This document shows, piece by piece, positions 1-5,479 of a DNA stretch of 7,731 nucleotides (positions are counted from its first letter, which is position 1; the number at the start of each line of letters is the position of its first letter). This stretch comes from Clostridia bacterium (lineage in GTDB: Bacteria; Bacillota_A; Clostridia; Christensenellales; UBA1750), in NCBI GenBank assembly GCA_017413675.1, contig JAFPSR010000047.1, forward strand, positions 1 through 7,731, read 5' to 3'. Below the pieces are notes generated by a model. The model did not search any database, had not been told where the DNA came from, and saw nothing but the letters and a program-made list of their open reading frames with translations. A program made the translations under genes and the position numbers.

Positions 1-346
1 TCTTCTGCAGGGCGGAATCGCTTTCCTTTTCCTTCTCCTGCACGGCTTCCGTGACAGCGAGCTTCTTCTCGGTTTCACTGCCGGACAGCTGGGCTTTCAT
101 CTGTTCGATCTGCCGGTCCTTTTCGGCAAGTTCGTTTTCCTTTTTCGTCATCTGTTCCCGGAAGGCCTTTTCCTGCTCCATCTTCACGATGGTCAGGTCG
201 CTTTCCTGCTTCTTCTCCAGTTCCAGCGCCCGCCGGTGCAGTTCCTCGGCAAATTCCTTGTCCCGCACCTGCTGCACGATCTGCGCGTACCCGCTTTCAT
301 CCACAGTGAATACCTGCCCGCAGTTCGGGCATTTGATCTCCTGCAT
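1..346 (-). CDS. DUF2130-type coiled-coil protein, N-terminal part (cut by window edge)
   Basis: The first 115 residues are visible; the gene runs off the left edge. It opens with a zinc-ribbon-like CPNCG at residues 6-10, the only Cys pair in view. From about residue 25 onward it is a highly charged Glu/Lys/Gln-rich stretch with heptad character, typical of a long coiled coil. A short N-terminal Cys knuckle followed by a coiled coil is how DUF2130 proteins begin; their conserved nuclease-like C-terminal domain would lie outside the window, so the assignment rests on the N-terminus only. The ATG at 346 is preceded by AAAGGAG six bases upstream. It starts 41 bases after the stop of the metallopeptidase gene on the same strand, with no T-tract terminator between, so co-transcription is likely. 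The cellular role of DUF2130 proteins is not established. Any other zinc-ribbon coiled-coil protein would fit the visible part. Confidence 0.75.
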   Translation of the reverse strand, partial: MQEIKCPNCGQVFTVDESGYAQIVQQVRDKEFAEELHRRALELEKKQESDLTIVKMEQEKAFREQMTKKENELAEKDRQIEQMKAQLSGSETEKKLAVTEAVQEKEKESDSALQK

Positions 347-387
347 AAAAATCTCCTTTTTCGGTCCCTGCCGGATTCCTTCCGGCC

Positions 388-1548
388 TTACATATCCGCG
401 GTTTTCCGTTCCGCCGCGGCCTGGTCGGCAATGGCAATCAGCTCCCGTTCCCCTTCGATCTCTGTCGGGTACGGGTAATTTTTCGCCCGCTTTTCAAACT
501 TCCGGAGCCAGGCTCCGGCTGCGGTCCTGTCCGCCCCGTACCAGAGCGCATACACATATTCCGTACGCAGGACGCCGGGCGAAGTGGCCATCGCCTTCAT
601 TCCTTTTACCTGTTCCTTCGTCCGCATGGCATCCACGGTCTCCCGCCGTCCTGCCGTTACCATTTCCACGTACATCTGATCGCAGGTCAGAAGGACCCGG
701 GTCAGGGGCGGGATCCCGCTGCCGGAAGACAGTACTTCTTCCATACAGGCTCCCGCTTCCTTGAAACGGTGCTCATCCATGAGCCTGGCACAGTACAGGA
801 CTGCCGCCGAAGCGGTCAGGGCATTGCCCATCTTCTCCCGGGGCGGCATGGCAAACCAATCCGCAGGCATTTCCCGGACCCGCATGCCTTCTGCCAGGCA
901 CCCGTTGACCTTCAACTGTGCCCAGAACGCGCGCACCGCTTCCGGATCCTGTCGCATGGACAGGGCGTTTTTCCCGTCATTGTCCACAGGTCCCAGCCGC
1001 AGGGGCAGCCCGTTCATCAGGGCAAATGCGGCCCCGATCAGTGCAAAGGATAAAAGGAATACGCGAAGGAAAGATGCCGGCGGGAACAGGAAGGCAATCC
1101 CCAGCGCCAGCACGGCGGAAATAAGATTCATAATAGACCCGCCGAAGTTATAGAGCATGAACGGCATTCTCCCATCCGCAAGGTCGGGCGGGAGCATCAG
1201 GCACTGGCCGCCGGTCCCGGCCAGCTTCATGCGTTTCCACTTGAGTTTCCCTTCCGTTTTCACCAGCATGAGGGTTCCTATGCGGAAGGAGCTGAACCTG
1301 TACCCGGTCAGAAGGCCGAATACCAGGTGTCCCGCCTCATGGATAATGATCTGCAGGAAGATGGCCGCGTAGATCGCCAGGATCATGACTGCCATCGGCA
1401 GCAGCAGTTCCCGGAAGAAGGATCCGGCCCCAAAGGGAACGGTATCCATATACCGGACAAACAGGAACCCGCAGGCCGCACCGATCGCGAAGTAGAAGAG
1501 TACAGCCAGCAGGGATACCCCGCGTCCCTTATTCCCGGTTTTTGCCAT
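388..1548 (-). CDS. Membrane-embedded M50 (site-2-protease-like) zinc metallopeptidase
   Basis: A 386-residue predicted intramembrane protease. Hydrophobic segments lie at about residues 11-31, 48-69, 130-155 and 160-181. The second runs into HEAGH at 70-74, the HExxH zinc site of the M50 family. NFGGSIMN at 134-141 resembles the conserved Gly/Asn segment of site-2 proteases. NDG at 190-192 fits the family's DG motif, whose Asp is the third zinc ligand. After about residue 196 comes a soluble, probably helical tail of about 190 residues with no recognised domain; no PDZ domain is visible. Family members cleave membrane-bound substrates such as anti-sigma factors, but no substrate is evident here. 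I chose the ATG at 1548, not the in-frame ATG at 1602, because AAGGAGG sits nine bases upstream and the overlap with the preceding gene shrinks to 20 bases. The overlap suggests coupled translation with the small membrane protein. Confidence 0.85.
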   Translation of the reverse strand: MAKTGNKGRGVSLLAVLFYFAIGAACGFLFVRYMDTVPFGAGSFFRELLLPMAVMILAIYAAIFLQIIIHEAGHLVFGLLTGYRFSSFRIGTLMLVKTEGKLKWKRMKLAGTGGQCLMLPPDLADGRMPFMLYNFGGSIMNLISAVLALGIAFLFPPASFLRVFLLSFALIGAAFALMNGLPLRLGPVDNDGKNALSMRQDPEAVRAFWAQLKVNGCLAEGMRVREMPADWFAMPPREKMGNALTASAAVLYCARLMDEHRFKEAGACMEEVLSSGSGIPPLTRVLLTCDQMYVEMVTAGRRETVDAMRTKEQVKGMKAMATSPGVLRTEYVYALWYGADRTAAGAWLRKFEKRAKNYPYPTEIEGERELIAIADQAAAERKTADM

Positions 1549-1789
1549 TCCGGTTTTCCTCCTTCCCGCTTTGGGCTGTCCAGACCCGGTACAAAAGGAC
1601 ATAAATACCCCCGGTCAGGATCAGTCCGGCGATGCCGAAGCAAAGGATCCTGCCTACCAGGGACGGGCTCGCATTCCCTCCCAGGATGCAGATCACTTCC
1701 AGCACCCCGATGATCCCGCAGAGCACCGCAATCCGGATCCAGACCGGTACTTTTGAATTCTTTAAAAAATCTGCCAGGAACGGTTCCAT
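1529..1789 (-). CDS. Small two-helix membrane protein, unknown function
   Basis: An 86-residue protein not recognised as a named family. Two hydrophobic segments, about residues 17-37 and 48-69, are joined by a short Gly/Asn/Ser loop, followed by a charged cytosolic-looking tail rich in Lys, Glu and Arg. Its ATG lies nine bases after the rhaM stop codon. The ribosome binding site is modest (AGG or GAGG inside the end of rhaM), so translation may depend on ribosomes arriving from rhaM. Its 3' end overlaps the start of the metallopeptidase gene by 20 bases. This order, together with the membrane location of both proteins, suggests it is a partner, regulator or substrate of the protease, but nothing in its sequence proves that. 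The tight packing and consistent coding character argue that it is a real gene. Confidence 0.72.
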   Translation of the reverse strand: MEPFLADFLKNSKVPVWIRIAVLCGIIGVLEVICILGGNASPSLVGRILCFGIAGLILTGGIYVLLYRVWTAQSGKEENRNGKNRE

Positions 1790-1798
1790 ATCCTCAAC

Positions 1799-2116
1799 CT
1801 ATTCCAGGAAAAACATCTGCCGGAGCAGGGGCTGTGCCCCGGTCTCGGGATCCATATCCAGTTCCAGGACATCATCCATATAGACATTCCATCTGGCCAC
1901 GACTGGGCTCTCCGCCTGGACCTTCTGGGCAAAGGCGATCCCTTTTTCACACTCATAATAACCGAACACATCGGTCCCGTTGCTCCAGATCGTGTAATTC
2001 GAAATCCCGGCTTCCTTAAGAAGCTGTTTCATTTCCGGCCAGATTTCATCATGCCGGCGCTTGTATTCCTCGGCCATCCCGGGTTTGATCCGTCCCTTCC
2101 ACGCATACCGTTCCAT
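1799..2116 (-). CDS. rhaM: L-rhamnose mutarotase
   Basis: A 105-residue cytosolic enzyme of the RhaM (former DUF718) family, which interconverts the alpha and beta anomers of L-rhamnose. Compared from memory with the 104-residue E. coli RhaM, the whole length lines up. The N-terminal EEYKRRH segment puts Tyr18 and His22 at the positions of the E. coli active-site residues, IWPEM follows directly, and the chain ends in a matching LRQMFFLE. The ATG is preceded by AGGAGA seven bases upstream. No other rhamnose gene (isomerase, kinase, aldolase, transporter) is in the window. It instead heads a run with membrane-protein genes, so either the rhamnose genes lie elsewhere or the enzyme acts on a related sugar. 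An intrinsic terminator sits only 24 bases upstream of the start, leaving little room for a promoter of its own. Confidence 0.93.
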   Translation of the reverse strand: MERYAWKGRIKPGMAEEYKRRHDEIWPEMKQLLKEAGISNYTIWSNGTDVFGYYECEKGIAFAQKVQAESPVVARWNVYMDDVLELDMDPETGAQPLLRQMFFLE

Positions 2117-2140
2117 CTTTTTCTCTCCTGTTCTTCCCGG

Positions 2141-2168
2141 AAAAACGGGGGCTGCCTTCCGGCAGCCC
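2141..2168 (-). terminator. Intrinsic terminator after the desulfoferrodoxin gene
   Basis: A perfect 8-bp G+C-rich stem (2149-2156 with 2161-2168) closes on a four-base loop. Reading leftward, a five-base T run follows at 2145-2141. It lies 18 bases after the dfx stop and 24 bases before the rhaM start, so it can end dfx transcripts or partly limit readthrough into rhaM. Confidence 0.75.
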
Positions 2169-2186
2169 GAGTGGTTCCTTTTTTCG

Positions 2187-2561
2187 TTATACGCTTGCCT
2201 TCCACAGCCCGTGCAGGTTGCAGTATTCGTAGGCGGCGGTGACTTCGTCCCCGTCCGTCAGCGCGAAGCAGGCTTCGGGTTTGTCACCGGGCTTCAGCGT
2301 CTTGCGCTGCCGGCCTTCCTTCGTCTCGATCATGATCCATTCAATGTAGTGGGCATCCAGCATGGGATGTTCCACGGACCCGACCGTTACGGTCACCAGG
2401 TTCCCCTCGACCTTGATGACAGGAACATGCTTTTCCCCGGCACCGTCGGACGTATTGGGGGTAATGGGTTTCATTTCCTTGCCGCAGCAGAAGCAGCGCG
2501 CACCGGAATGTTTGAGATGGGCAATGATATTGCCGCAGGATTCGCATCTGTACAGGGTCAT
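2187..2561 (-). CDS. dfx: Desulfoferrodoxin (superoxide reductase)
   Basis: A 124-residue cytosolic iron protein that reduces superoxide to hydrogen peroxide without making oxygen, using electrons usually supplied by rubredoxin. The N-terminal desulforedoxin-like domain has CESC at residues 6-9 and CC at 25-26, the four thiolate ligands of the rubredoxin-type iron site, plus an extra Cys23. The catalytic domain shows the five expected ligands of the square-pyramidal iron: His45 (EKHVP), His65 and His71 (HPM..HYIEW), and Cys114 with His117 (CNLHG.W). The Glu43-Lys44 pair next to the substrate site is present. Length and domain order are those of two-iron desulfoferrodoxins. The start is fixed by AAGGAGGGG seven bases upstream of the ATG. 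It has its own promoter (see 2632-2660) and terminator, so it is probably a single-gene unit, as expected for an oxygen-stress gene of an anaerobe. Confidence 0.96.
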   Translation of the reverse strand: MTLYRCESCGNIIAHLKHSGARCFCCGKEMKPITPNTSDGAGEKHVPVIKVEGNLVTVTVGSVEHPMLDAHYIEWIMIETKEGRQRKTLKPGDKPEACFALTDGDEVTAAYEYCNLHGLWKASV

Positions 2562-2631
2562 GGGACAACCCCTCCTTTTCTGATCCAGTCAGCCTCCCGG
2601 CCTCTTCCGGAAGGCAGGTTTCCCTGTCTCT

Positions 2632-2660
2632 ATCTTAGGACAGAACAAAGGGAAAGACAA
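2632..2660 (-). promoter_or_regulatory. Sigma-70-type promoter of the desulfoferrodoxin gene
   Basis: Reading leftward, TTGTCT (2660-2655) and TAAGAT (2637-2632) are separated by exactly 17 bases. Each hexamer matches the consensus at four of six positions. Transcription would begin near 2625, giving a leader of about 64 nt. Confidence 0.55.
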
Positions 2661-2678
2661 GGAATTCCCCTTTGTTTT
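2642..2678. promoter_or_regulatory. Inverted repeat overlapping the dfx promoter (candidate operator)
   Basis: AACAAAGGG at 2644-2652 is mirrored exactly by CCCTTTGTT at 2668-2676. It extends by one A-T pair and one G-T wobble on the outside, with a 15-base centre. One arm lies in the spacer between the -10 and -35 hexamers and the other just upstream of the -35, a layout suited to a repressor. It does not resemble the usual PerR box. It lies 11 bases beyond the mscS stop, but no T tract follows in the leftward direction, so it is a poor terminator for mscS. Confidence 0.45.
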
Positions 2679-2688
2679 CCGGGGTTCT

Positions 2689-3549
2689 TTATTCCCCGCC
2701 CCGCTGTCCGACCAGGACATTCAGGTAATTGTACGGGATTTCGATGCCGTTGTCCGCCAGCGCCTTCTTGACGCGGGTATTGATATCGTTGCGGAAGACC
2801 TCCGTTGGGGTTCCCGGTTCGAAATACCCCGTAGTCACCAGGTCCAGGCAGCTGTCCTTGAATGAGGTAAAGTATACCCCGGCATAGTCCATCTGCCCGT
2901 CCTTCCCCATCTTCCCAGGAACGGAAAGCGGGCTGTCCATGATGGTCCTGCGGATCACGTCACAGGCAAAGGCCGGATCCGTATCATACGATACGCTGAA
3001 ATGGAATTCAGCGGAACGGATCCTCGTCTGGTAGCTCATGTTGCGCACATACTGGCCGTTCAGCTTGCTGTTGGGGACGGTGTAAACCTGGGTATCGATC
3101 CCCTGGATGACGACATGGCGCAGCGTCATATCCTTGACGATCCCGGCGATCCCGTTTTCCAGTTCAATCCGGTCCCCCACCTCGAAAGGCTTGGTGGAAC
3201 TTAGGATAATCCCGCAGATCAGGTCGGACAGGACTGACTGTGCCGCGAAACCGGCAATCGCGGCCAGGATCGCGGTGCTCTGGAACAGCGATTGCCCGAA
3301 GGACTTGGTCAGGTCGTTGCTCATCATCAGCCACAGGACGGACAGGAAGATCACCGTAAGGCGGAACATCTTCTCCGCAAACTGCGTATTGATCCGCGTG
3401 TGCTTATCGTGCACCTTTTTAAACAGCCGCCCCGAAACATACAGGATCAAGCCGGATACGACAATCACCGCTACGACATTGACCAGGAAGGTCAAAATCT
3501 TTAAAATGCCCGGGTAGTCCTGTAAAAAATCCCGGATTTGTCCAATCAT
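2689..3549 (-). CDS. mscS: Small-conductance mechanosensitive channel, MscS family
   Basis: A 286-residue inner-membrane channel, the same length as E. coli MscS, that opens under membrane tension to release solutes after osmotic downshock. Hydrophobic segments lie at about residues 15-40 and 61-78. The third, pore-lining helix (about 91-116) is rich in Ala and Gly with the AAIAGFAAQSVLSD pattern typical of the family. PFEVGD at 121-126 begins the beta domain, and VPNS.L, a conserved motif of that domain, follows. The remainder is the cytoplasmic alpha/beta cage. Two ATGs are possible, at 3555 and 3549. GAGGTGA lies only three bases before the first but about nine before the second when counted from GAGG, so I prefer 3549. 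It starts a leftward unit from the intergenic region shared with the MarR gene. A TATAGA at about 3620 may be a -10 element, but no convincing -35 sits at the right distance. Confidence 0.95.
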   Translation of the reverse strand: MIGQIRDFLQDYPGILKILTFLVNVVAVIVVSGLILYVSGRLFKKVHDKHTRINTQFAEKMFRLTVIFLSVLWLMMSNDLTKSFGQSLFQSTAILAAIAGFAAQSVLSDLICGIILSSTKPFEVGDRIELENGIAGIVKDMTLRHVVIQGIDTQVYTVPNSKLNGQYVRNMSYQTRIRSAEFHFSVSYDTDPAFACDVIRRTIMDSPLSVPGKMGKDGQMDYAGVYFTSFKDSCLDLVTTGYFEPGTPTEVFRNDINTRVKKALADNGIEIPYNYLNVLVGQRGGE

Positions 3550-3674
3550 ATTCATTCACCTCGATCGGGCGCCGTTCCCTTCCCTGTCTTTGGGGAAACA
3601 GCACTTTCCTACTCCTCTATAGTGCCAAAAAGTCGTTCCAAGTTCAAGTGATTTCCATCTGTTCCGTCCCGTGG

Positions 3675-3696
3675 AATTCTTTTTTTGTTAAGAATT
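3675..3696. repeat. Short inverted repeat in the mscS-marR intergenic region
   Basis: AATTCTT (3675-3681) and AAGAATT (3690-3696) form a 7-bp stem around a T-rich eight-base loop, two bases upstream of the first MarR-type box. It could be part of the regulatory region or chance in an A/T-rich spacer. Confidence 0.3.
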
Positions 3697-3697
3697 A

Positions 3698-3756
3698 GTT
3701 AGGTACCTTGATATTAGAAAAAACATCTGCTATTCTATTTTCGTAAGGTACCTAAC
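3698..3756. promoter_or_regulatory. Pair of mirror-image GTTAGGTACCTT operators
   Basis: GTTAGGTACCTT at 3698-3709 and its exact reverse complement AAGGTACCTAAC at 3745-3756 are each nearly palindromic about a GGTACC core; the cores are 45 bp apart. The first covers the start of the -35 hexamer of the marR promoter and the second sits at or just after the expected transcription start, so protein bound at either or both would block it. Palindromes of this kind upstream of their own gene are the usual autoregulatory sites of MarR proteins. The first copy is about 140 bp from the mscS start, so effects on mscS are possible but not shown. Confidence 0.72.
3708..3736 (+). promoter_or_regulatory. 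Promoter of the MarR-family gene
   Basis: TTGATA (3708-3713, five of six consensus positions) and TATTCT (3731-3736, four of six) are 17 bases apart, with an A-rich spacer. Transcription would start near 3743, giving a leader of about 47 nt. Operator copies lie at both ends. Confidence 0.7.
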
Positions 3757-3789
3757 CTTATGAATTGAATCATAAAGGAGATTAAGAAT

Positions 3790-4605
3790 ATGAATACCAA
3801 TTACAATATGAATTCAAATGAAAACCAGGTTCCCGCCAACTGCCCGATGTGCGGCAGGCACTGCCCAATCGATAACCTTAGCTGCGGACGCGGACGGAAT
3901 TTCCTGCGCAGCCTGCAGGAAGGCACCCTCCCAGAAGCAGAGTCGGAGAGAAGGAACACCCCCGATGTGCAGGAAGGCCGTCATGGGCACGGTGCCCGTG
4001 AAGATTTGGAGAACCGCCATGGGCACGGCGGCCGTGAAGATTTTGAGCACCATCATGGACATGGCGGCCGTGAAGACTTTGCAAACCGTCATGAGCACGG
4101 TGGTCGCGAAGAGAATGAAGATCGTCACGGACACGAAGGACACCGCGGTTTCGGCCGACCGGACGGGCACGGCCATCCCGGGATGGAAGCAGGGGCAGGT
4201 CCCCGCTTCCGGGCGTTTGCGGAAGATGATGATTCCCTGCCCGCTCTTATGCACCGTACCCTGCATTCCTTCCGTCCCCGCCGGGACGCCTTCTCCGGCC
4301 AGGAACGGGTGCTCCGCATCCTGGCAGAGGAAGAGGAAACCCCGCAGTTTGTCCTGCTGGAGAGGATGCACATCCAGCCCGGCAGCCTGAGCGAGCTGAT
4401 CGGCAAGCTGGAACAGAAAGGTTTGGTGGAAAAGATCCGCGACACCGAAGACAAACGCAGGATTACCCTGCGTCTGACGCCGCAGGGAAAGGAAACCGTT
4501 AATGCCCAGCCCGAACAGGAAGACAATCCTTTCGCCGTCCTGAGCGAGGAAGAACAGGAACAGCTCAAAACGCTGCTCAAAAAGGTCCTGGATTCCCGCT
4601 CCTGA
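3790..4605 (+). CDS. MarR-family regulator with Cys knuckle and His-rich repeat N-terminus
   Basis: A 271-residue predicted DNA-binding protein, about twice the usual MarR length because of its N-terminus. Cys18, Cys21, Cys25 and Cys32 (CPMCGRHCPIDNLSCGRG) could hold a zinc ion or iron-sulphur centre. Residues 64-123 are five 12-residue repeats of the type RHGHGGREDFEN; with the adjoining HGHP they carry 15 histidines in about 66 residues, a likely metal-binding stretch. The C-terminal region, about 150-271, holds the winged helix: recognition-helix region about 197-211 (PGSLSELIGKLEQKG) and a wing with the MarR signature D..DKR (218-223). The operators upstream point to self-repression. No transporter or efflux gene follows; a terminator does, so the gene stands alone. 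AAAGGAG nine bases before the ATG supports the start. I infer response to a metal or redox cue; the ligand is not shown. Confidence 0.88.
   Translation: MNTNYNMNSNENQVPANCPMCGRHCPIDNLSCGRGRNFLRSLQEGTLPEAESERRNTPDVQEGRHGHGAREDLENRHGHGGREDFEHHHGHGGREDFANRHEHGGREENEDRHGHEGHRGFGRPDGHGHPGMEAGAGPRFRAFAEDDDSLPALMHRTLHSFRPRRDAFSGQERVLRILAEEEETPQFVLLERMHIQPGSLSELIGKLEQKGLVEKIRDTEDKRRITLRLTPQGKETVNAQPEQEDNPFAVLSEEEQEQLKTLLKKVLDSRS
3979..4158 (+). repeat. In-frame 36-bp tandem repeat, five copies, coding the His-rich stretch
   Basis: Five units of 36 bp without indels encode residues 64-123 of the MarR-family protein. Units 1-3 are very alike and keep a GGCCGTGAAGA-type core; units 4 and 5 have diverged. 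Constant unit length with His preserved at the HGHG positions shows expansion by duplication, with the reading frame and histidines kept. Confidence 0.9.
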
Positions 4606-4622
4606 ACAACCACATACCGACT

Positions 4623-4663
4623 GGCAGGCTCCCGCGGGAGCCTGCCTTCTTCTTTTCTGTTTC
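4623..4663 (+). terminator. Terminator of the MarR-family gene (24-bp palindrome)
   Basis: Positions 4623-4646 are a perfect 24-bp palindrome (arms 4623-4634 and 4635-4646), giving a stem of 10-11 bp with a minimal loop. It is followed rightward by a T-rich run with a few C and one G (4647-4663). It starts 17 bases after the marR stop. The leftward side lacks a T tract, so it is a weaker terminator for the convergent gene pair. Confidence 0.82.
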
Positions 4664-4687
4664 CCGGTGTCTCGGACGGGTTTCCTC

Positions 4688-5041
4688 CTATCCGGCATAT
4701 CCCCAGATCCCGGGGAACACGAATTTCACCTCCAGTGTCTCCTCCCCTTTCCAGGTACAGGAAAATTCCGTTGCGGTACGGACAGCCCGGAGCAGCGTTT
4801 CCTTCTCCCCGACCGCTTCCAAACAGGTGCACAGGAACGAAACCGTGATGTCCATGGTCTCATCATCGATAATCATCCGGAATTCGGATGCTTCATTGCT
4901 GTCGATCAACTGCTGTACGTCCCTGCAGACTTGCAGAAAAGTTTCCCGGTATTCCGGGATCTCGGTAAAACCCGGTGCAAACTGTTCGTCCGCTTCTGCC
5001 AAGAGTTCCATTGCCGTATCCGTAAGGGTCTCTTTTTTCAT
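4688..5041 (-). CDS. Small acidic protein, unknown function (second gene of a coupled pair)
   Basis: A 117-residue protein I do not recognise. It has no signal peptide or membrane segment and is rich in Glu and Asp. The first half looks helical (MELLAEADEQF, ETFLQVCRDVQQLID). The second half alternates strands and helices and ends in TLEVKFVFPGIWGYAG. Two Cys lie close together in SFLCTCLEA. Its ATG overlaps the stop of the gene before it by four bases (ATGA), so the two are translationally coupled and probably act together. The pattern TLE(V/M)..F near the C-terminus, preceded by a helix with A.(T/E)F, also occurs in that neighbour, so the two may be distant paralogs forming a heteromer. This is inference from eye alignment only. 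Gene status is supported by the overlap and by AAAGGAGG-like purines (from GGAGGAAGA) just before the ATG. Confidence 0.75.
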   Translation of the reverse strand: MKKETLTDTAMELLAEADEQFAPGFTEIPEYRETFLQVCRDVQQLIDSNEASEFRMIIDDETMDITVSFLCTCLEAVGEKETLLRAVRTATEFSCTWKGEETLEVKFVFPGIWGYAG

Positions 5042-5415
5042 TCTTCTTCCTCCTTTGGAATCATCACGTCATCATAGCCGAAAACCATCTCCAGCGTCCC
5101 GTCCACCTTGGGATACACCTCGAAGGTATCCGCCTGGGCAAGAATCTGCGCAAACTCCTCCGTATGATCCACGTTGCACAGGGTTCCCCCGTTCACGGAA
5201 ACGGAGCCGCTGAACCGCAAAGGTTCCATCAGATGGATCCGGACTCGGTCCGTCCCGTACAGAAGGACCATCGTTTCATAGGCATCCAGGATCCGGTGCA
5301 GCGCATCCGCATTCACCTCGGTAACCGTCTTTTCGTATTCCAGCATTTCCTGCCCCAGGATCTTCACGATCTCGTCCATTTCCCGGTCATCAAAGTCATT
5401 ACACATATTCAACAT
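5038..5415 (-). CDS. Small acidic protein, unknown function (first gene of a coupled pair)
   Basis: A 125-residue soluble protein with no recognised domain. Residues 8-55 look like two amphipathic helices (DREMDEIVKILGQEML; DALHRILDAYETMV). Then come strands (VRIHLMEPLRFSGSVSVNGG), another helix (EEFAQILAQA) and a strand pair ending GTLEMVFGYDDVMIP, with a run of Glu at the end. The order helices, beta, helix, beta resembles its downstream partner, with which it shares a four-base ATGA overlap. Two starts are possible: the ATG at 5415 has AAGGA four bases away, and the ATG at 5406 has AAAGGA eight bases away, so the protein may lack its first three residues. Upstream lies a tiny open frame with a stronger ribosome binding site (5444-5479). 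Which process the pair serves cannot be read from the sequence or neighbours. Confidence 0.77.
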   Translation of the reverse strand: MLNMCNDFDDREMDEIVKILGQEMLEYEKTVTEVNADALHRILDAYETMVLLYGTDRVRIHLMEPLRFSGSVSVNGGTLCNVDHTEEFAQILAQADTFEVYPKVDGTLEMVFGYDDVMIPKEEEE

Positions 5416-5443
5416 CCTTTCCTTGTGTTTTTGTTCTCGGGGA

Positions 5444-5479
5444 TCAAGGCTGTGTACTCCGGGGTTCTTCCACCCACAT
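5444..5479 (-). CDS. Possible leader peptide, 11 residues, with a very strong ribosome binding site
   Basis: AAAGGAGGT lies five bases before an ATG that opens an 11-codon frame (MWVEEPRSTQP, then TGA) ending 28 bases before the 5415 start. This is a better ribosome binding site than that of the next gene. An alternative is a GTG at 5476, also at workable distance, giving a 22-residue frame (from the GTG, GGRTPEYTAL onward) that ends at 5409 and overlaps the next start by seven bases, which would couple translation. No attenuator hairpin with T tract is seen between. It could be a translated leader, a coupling device, or a chance remnant of a longer N-terminus. Confidence 0.3.
   Translation of the reverse strand: MWVEEPRSTQP

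Noticed and set aside
369..386. Hairpin GCCGGA-TTCCT-TCCGGC between the metallopeptidase and DUF2130 genes
   Set aside because: It has a short stem and no T tract in the leftward direction, so it is not called a terminator.
51..764. Rightward 237-codon open frame rich in Ser, Phe and Cys
   Set aside because: It is the complement of the Glu/Lys-rich coiled coil of the DUF2130 gene and of the metallopeptidase gene tail.
1549..1602. Longer start for the metallopeptidase at 1602
   Set aside because: The 18 extra residues lack a ribosome binding site of their own and would enlarge the overlap to 74 bases; the ATG at 1548 has AAGGAGG.
3979..4158. CRISPR-like regular repeats
   Set aside because: The units are contiguous, without spacers, and in frame inside a protein-coding gene.
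3814..4698. Leftward 294-codon open frame antisense to the MarR gene
   Set aside because: It mirrors the repeats and G+C-rich codon pattern of the real gene, runs through its terminator palindrome, and has no ribosome binding site or domain.
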